From Dermatophagoides farinae (lineage: Eukaryota; Arthropoda; Arachnida; Sarcoptiformes; Pyroglyphidae), in the NCBI RefSeq assembly GCF_024713945.1, contig NC_134680.1, positions 4,888,501-4,952,500 of the forward strand: 64,000 nt of DNA, given 5' to 3'. Both the position numbers and the translations under genes were made by a program. The notes beneath the pieces were generated by a model that saw only the letters and a program-made list of their open reading frames with translations, ran no database searches and was not told the DNA's origin. Each line of letters starts with the position of its first letter. The first letter of the stretch is position 1. Positions 61,779-64,000 of this stretch are shown here, one piece after another.

Positions 61779-63006
61779 ATGTTGAATGTTGAATCCAAGC
61801 GAAAAAGAATTATGAATGTAATGGATGAAGAAAAAAATTATCTACTCAATTTGTTTACCAATAGTATTGGGTAAGTGTGAAATTAAATTTTTAAATGAAA
61901 AAAAAAATTTTAAAATTTCAATATTCTGAACACATAGATATACTGGTATACAAATGAAACCATTAAAATGGTACGATTGGCAATCAATAATCAATGTGAT
62001 GATCAATTTGATTATCAATGGAATTATATTCTATACATTTGTCATTACAAATTATACATCATGGGATGTTTTGGTGGATACATCGAATAAAGAATATAAA
62101 AATTTAAATAATTTCATCGCAATGTTTTCCAATCACTATGGTCAAATAATGTGGTTGTTCATAACAATTTATCAATATTTTTATATGCGTTCAATTGTCC
62201 GATCAATGTCATCAACGATATTTCAACGTATTTATCGTCATAAATATCATTTATTCATTATGTATGGCAAAACATTATTGATAATGGCACCACTTTTATT
62301 TAAAGAATTATATTACATCTGTTTTGGATATGGTACAAATTTTTTCGAAACTATTTTCATTATATTCATTTGTCATTGTATTGATACTTCATTTGTTATG
62401 CCATTGTTTATAATGGCGTATGTTAAATATGCAACAATTGAATCATTGAAATTAACGATGAAAATGAATAAGAATAATGTTGTTGATGAACAACAAAAAC
62501 AATGTATGGAAATTAAACGATTGGCCATGATGAATCGTCATTTCTCACGGATATTATCGCCATTATTATTATTCTGTTTGATTTCATTTCATTTAGATTT
62601 GATTACATTATTTTTCTGGCATCTAAAAGGAAACGAATTTCTATTATCATTCATATCATTATTAACATTTTGGAATTATCTTGCCTTTGTTTTACATATG
62701 GACTGGCAAATTGTTCAATTAATCGAAAAAATTATCGAAATTATTCAAACAAAACAATTTCAATGTTGTGGCCAATGTTATCAATATAGACAGTTTAATT
62801 GTCTATTGAATAATGGTGGTGGTTATTCATCGATGAAAAGTTTTTATTGTAGCCATAATTCACGTTGTATTGAATTCTATTATGAATATTTAAATGATTT
62901 TCATATTAATCTTTACGATATTTGTCATGTTGATTTTGTATTTCTTTTTGATTCATTCCTATTCACTATTACATTTATTGTATTATCATTGCAGATATTT
63001 TATTAA
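61779..63006 (+). CDS. Gustatory-receptor-like 7TM protein, copy E
   Basis: Exons 61779-61870 and 61938-63006 give 386 residues from the outermost in-frame ATG; ATGs at 61812 and 61821 are also in frame and the later ones match the family's short N-terminus better. It pairs with copy D: RSMSS-x-IFQRIYRHKYHLF is shared. The frame is intact through VKYAT, where D is broken. Seven TM segments, MMNRHFSRILSP before TM5, QCCGQC between TM6 and TM7, then FYCSHNSRCIEFYYEY and DFHINLYDI are visible. The end is LSLQIFY. As the intact member of the D/E pair it would carry any function D has lost. Confidence 0.7.
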
Positions 63007-63182
63007 CAAACATTTTTTTTCCACATTACTAATTAAATTGAAATTTCAATTATATGGATATATTTAAATAATTGAAAATTTAATCAATTTCTTGTTAATT
63101 AAATCAATAGTGATATATAAGCGATTCGTTTTCACAATAAGCTAGATTGTATGTATTATATCGTTGAAATTGGCCGATAAAA

Positions 63183-64000
63183 ATGATCATCAAACAATTT
63201 TCATTCGGCCATTTATTATCGTTACGGTTAACAGCAATCATATTATTATTACAATCACCATCATCAATGTTGTTTGTGAATGCATTACAACAAAACCGAA
63301 ACTATGATGACATTTCTATTGATCAAATAATCATACCATATAAAACGATATATGGTATTCCGAATAAATGCAAAAAAATATCCGAATATCGAACAATTGA
63401 ACAAAATTATCAATCATGTCAATTGAATTCATTGAAAAAATGGCAAATTACTGTAGATCAATATGTAAGTAATATGATGTTGTTGTTGTTGAATTATTAC
63501 TATGAATGGAATTTTTGTTTCTTTTCTCTCTTTCTCTCAATTATACAGTATACCGAAACTTTAAATTTTTGTTGTTTTGTTTACGATGTATTAAATTGTG
63601 AAATAAAAGTTTTATCCATTTGTGATTCAGAATATTCCAATCAAAATGAACGAGAAACAAGACGATTGTTTGATAAATCATGTAAACCGATTATAAAGAA
63701 TGATGCATGCAATATAGATGATAAAGATAAATGGAAAGAATATGCTACATACGCTGGTATTGCAATAGCTGGAATTTTTATAATCGTAATAATAATATGG
63801 GGCGGTAGAAAAATTTATTATCGAATAACCACTACACCTGAAATGAAAGCAATGGAGGCATATAAGAAAGAAAAATTTGAACAATTATTGGAAATGGAAA
63901 CAATTCGTACAATTTATGATCAAGAAGTTGATAATTTGGACAATATTTGGCACGAAAGTACAGCTAAAACGATAAAATCAGGAAAGCCAACAACGTCTAG
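63183..64000 (+). CDS. Type I membrane protein with Cys-rich ectodomain (partial)
   Basis: Exons 63183-63464 and 63549 to the window end are in phase 0 and still open at base 64000. The N-terminus is a signal peptide (hydrophobic core TAIILLLQ, about residues 17-24). The ectodomain (about 40-160) holds about ten Cys, including CCF and SCK motifs, with acidic and polar linkers. A single TM segment (IAIAGIFIIVIIIW, near residues 170-185) is followed by a basic stop-transfer GGRKIYY and a charged, helical cytoplasmic tail. No family is recognised. The same-strand position 176 bp after receptor E is probably chance, though a sensory accessory role cannot be excluded. Confidence 0.7.
   Translation, partial: MIIKQFSFGHLLSLRLTAIILLLQSPSSMLFVNALQQNRNYDDISIDQIIIPYKTIYGIPNKCKKISEYRTIEQNYQSCQLNSLKKWQITVDQYVSNMMLLLLNYYYEWNFCFFSLFLSIIQYTETLNFCCFVYDVLNCEIKVLSICDSEYSNQNERETRRLFDKSCKPIIKNDACNIDDKDKWKEYATYAGIAIAGIFIIVIIIWGGRKIYYRITTTPEMKAMEAYKKEKFEQLLEMETIRTIYDQEVDNLDNIWHESTAKTIKSGKPTTS

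Noticed and set aside
1-64000. tRNA genes
   Set aside because: No A-box/B-box pair of the right spacing was found; GGTTCGAA at about 30301 is inside a coding exon.

Overview
The window looks like nuclear DNA of a small, AT-rich arthropod. An astigmatid mite such as a house-dust or scab mite fits best. This is inferred from very short GT-AG introns (mostly 60-150 bp), compact genes, heavy TCA/CAA/GTT/GT microsatellite load even inside coding exons, and an Hsp70 of the type known as a mite allergen. No rRNA, tRNA, CRISPR array or intact transposon was recognised.

Layout. 1-5.2 kb is repeat-rich DNA without a recognisable gene, but it holds a 45-bp palindrome. 5.2-9.7 kb is a seven-exon ZFYVE1/DFCP1 homologue (P-loop domain plus two FYVE fingers). 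12.6-13.6 kb is a single-exon lineage-specific gene with a clear TATA box. 19.3-21.1 kb is a SOCS4/5-type gene, convergent with an Hsp70 gene (21.5-23.5 kb, minus) whose promoter carries two heat-shock-element arrays and a TATA box. Directly beyond that promoter lies a 74-bp minisatellite; a related array sits 1.5 kb further on. 26.9-27.4 kb is a small four-TM protein. 30.0-30.5 kb is a PSMD9-like proteasome chaperone that stops before the PDZ domain. 34.0-36.3 kb is an Enabled/VASP homologue. 36.3-46.8 kb appears gene-free. 46.8-47.5 kb encodes a probable mitochondrial protein, convergent with a highly unusual nuclear receptor (47.6-50.2 kb, minus). Upstream of the receptor is a predicted myristoylated, highly charged protein (51.0-52.3 kb, minus). 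55.0-63.0 kb is a tandem array of five gustatory-receptor-like 7TM genes, the fourth frameshifted. The window ends inside a type I membrane protein gene.

The genes mostly act in unrelated processes: omegasome/Golgi lipid biology, cytokine-receptor turnover, protein folding, proteasome assembly, actin assembly, transcription and chemosensation. The only functional cluster is the chemoreceptor array, which arose by tandem duplication. All exon joins listed were checked by hand for reading-frame continuity; none is supported by transcript data. The most interesting signals are the receptor family with its CCG[HQ]C loop motif, the nuclear receptor with two insertions in its DNA-binding domain, the PDZ-less PSMD9, the minisatellite next to the heat-shock promoter, the palindrome, and a recurrent ATAGATGGC motif in gene-free DNA.
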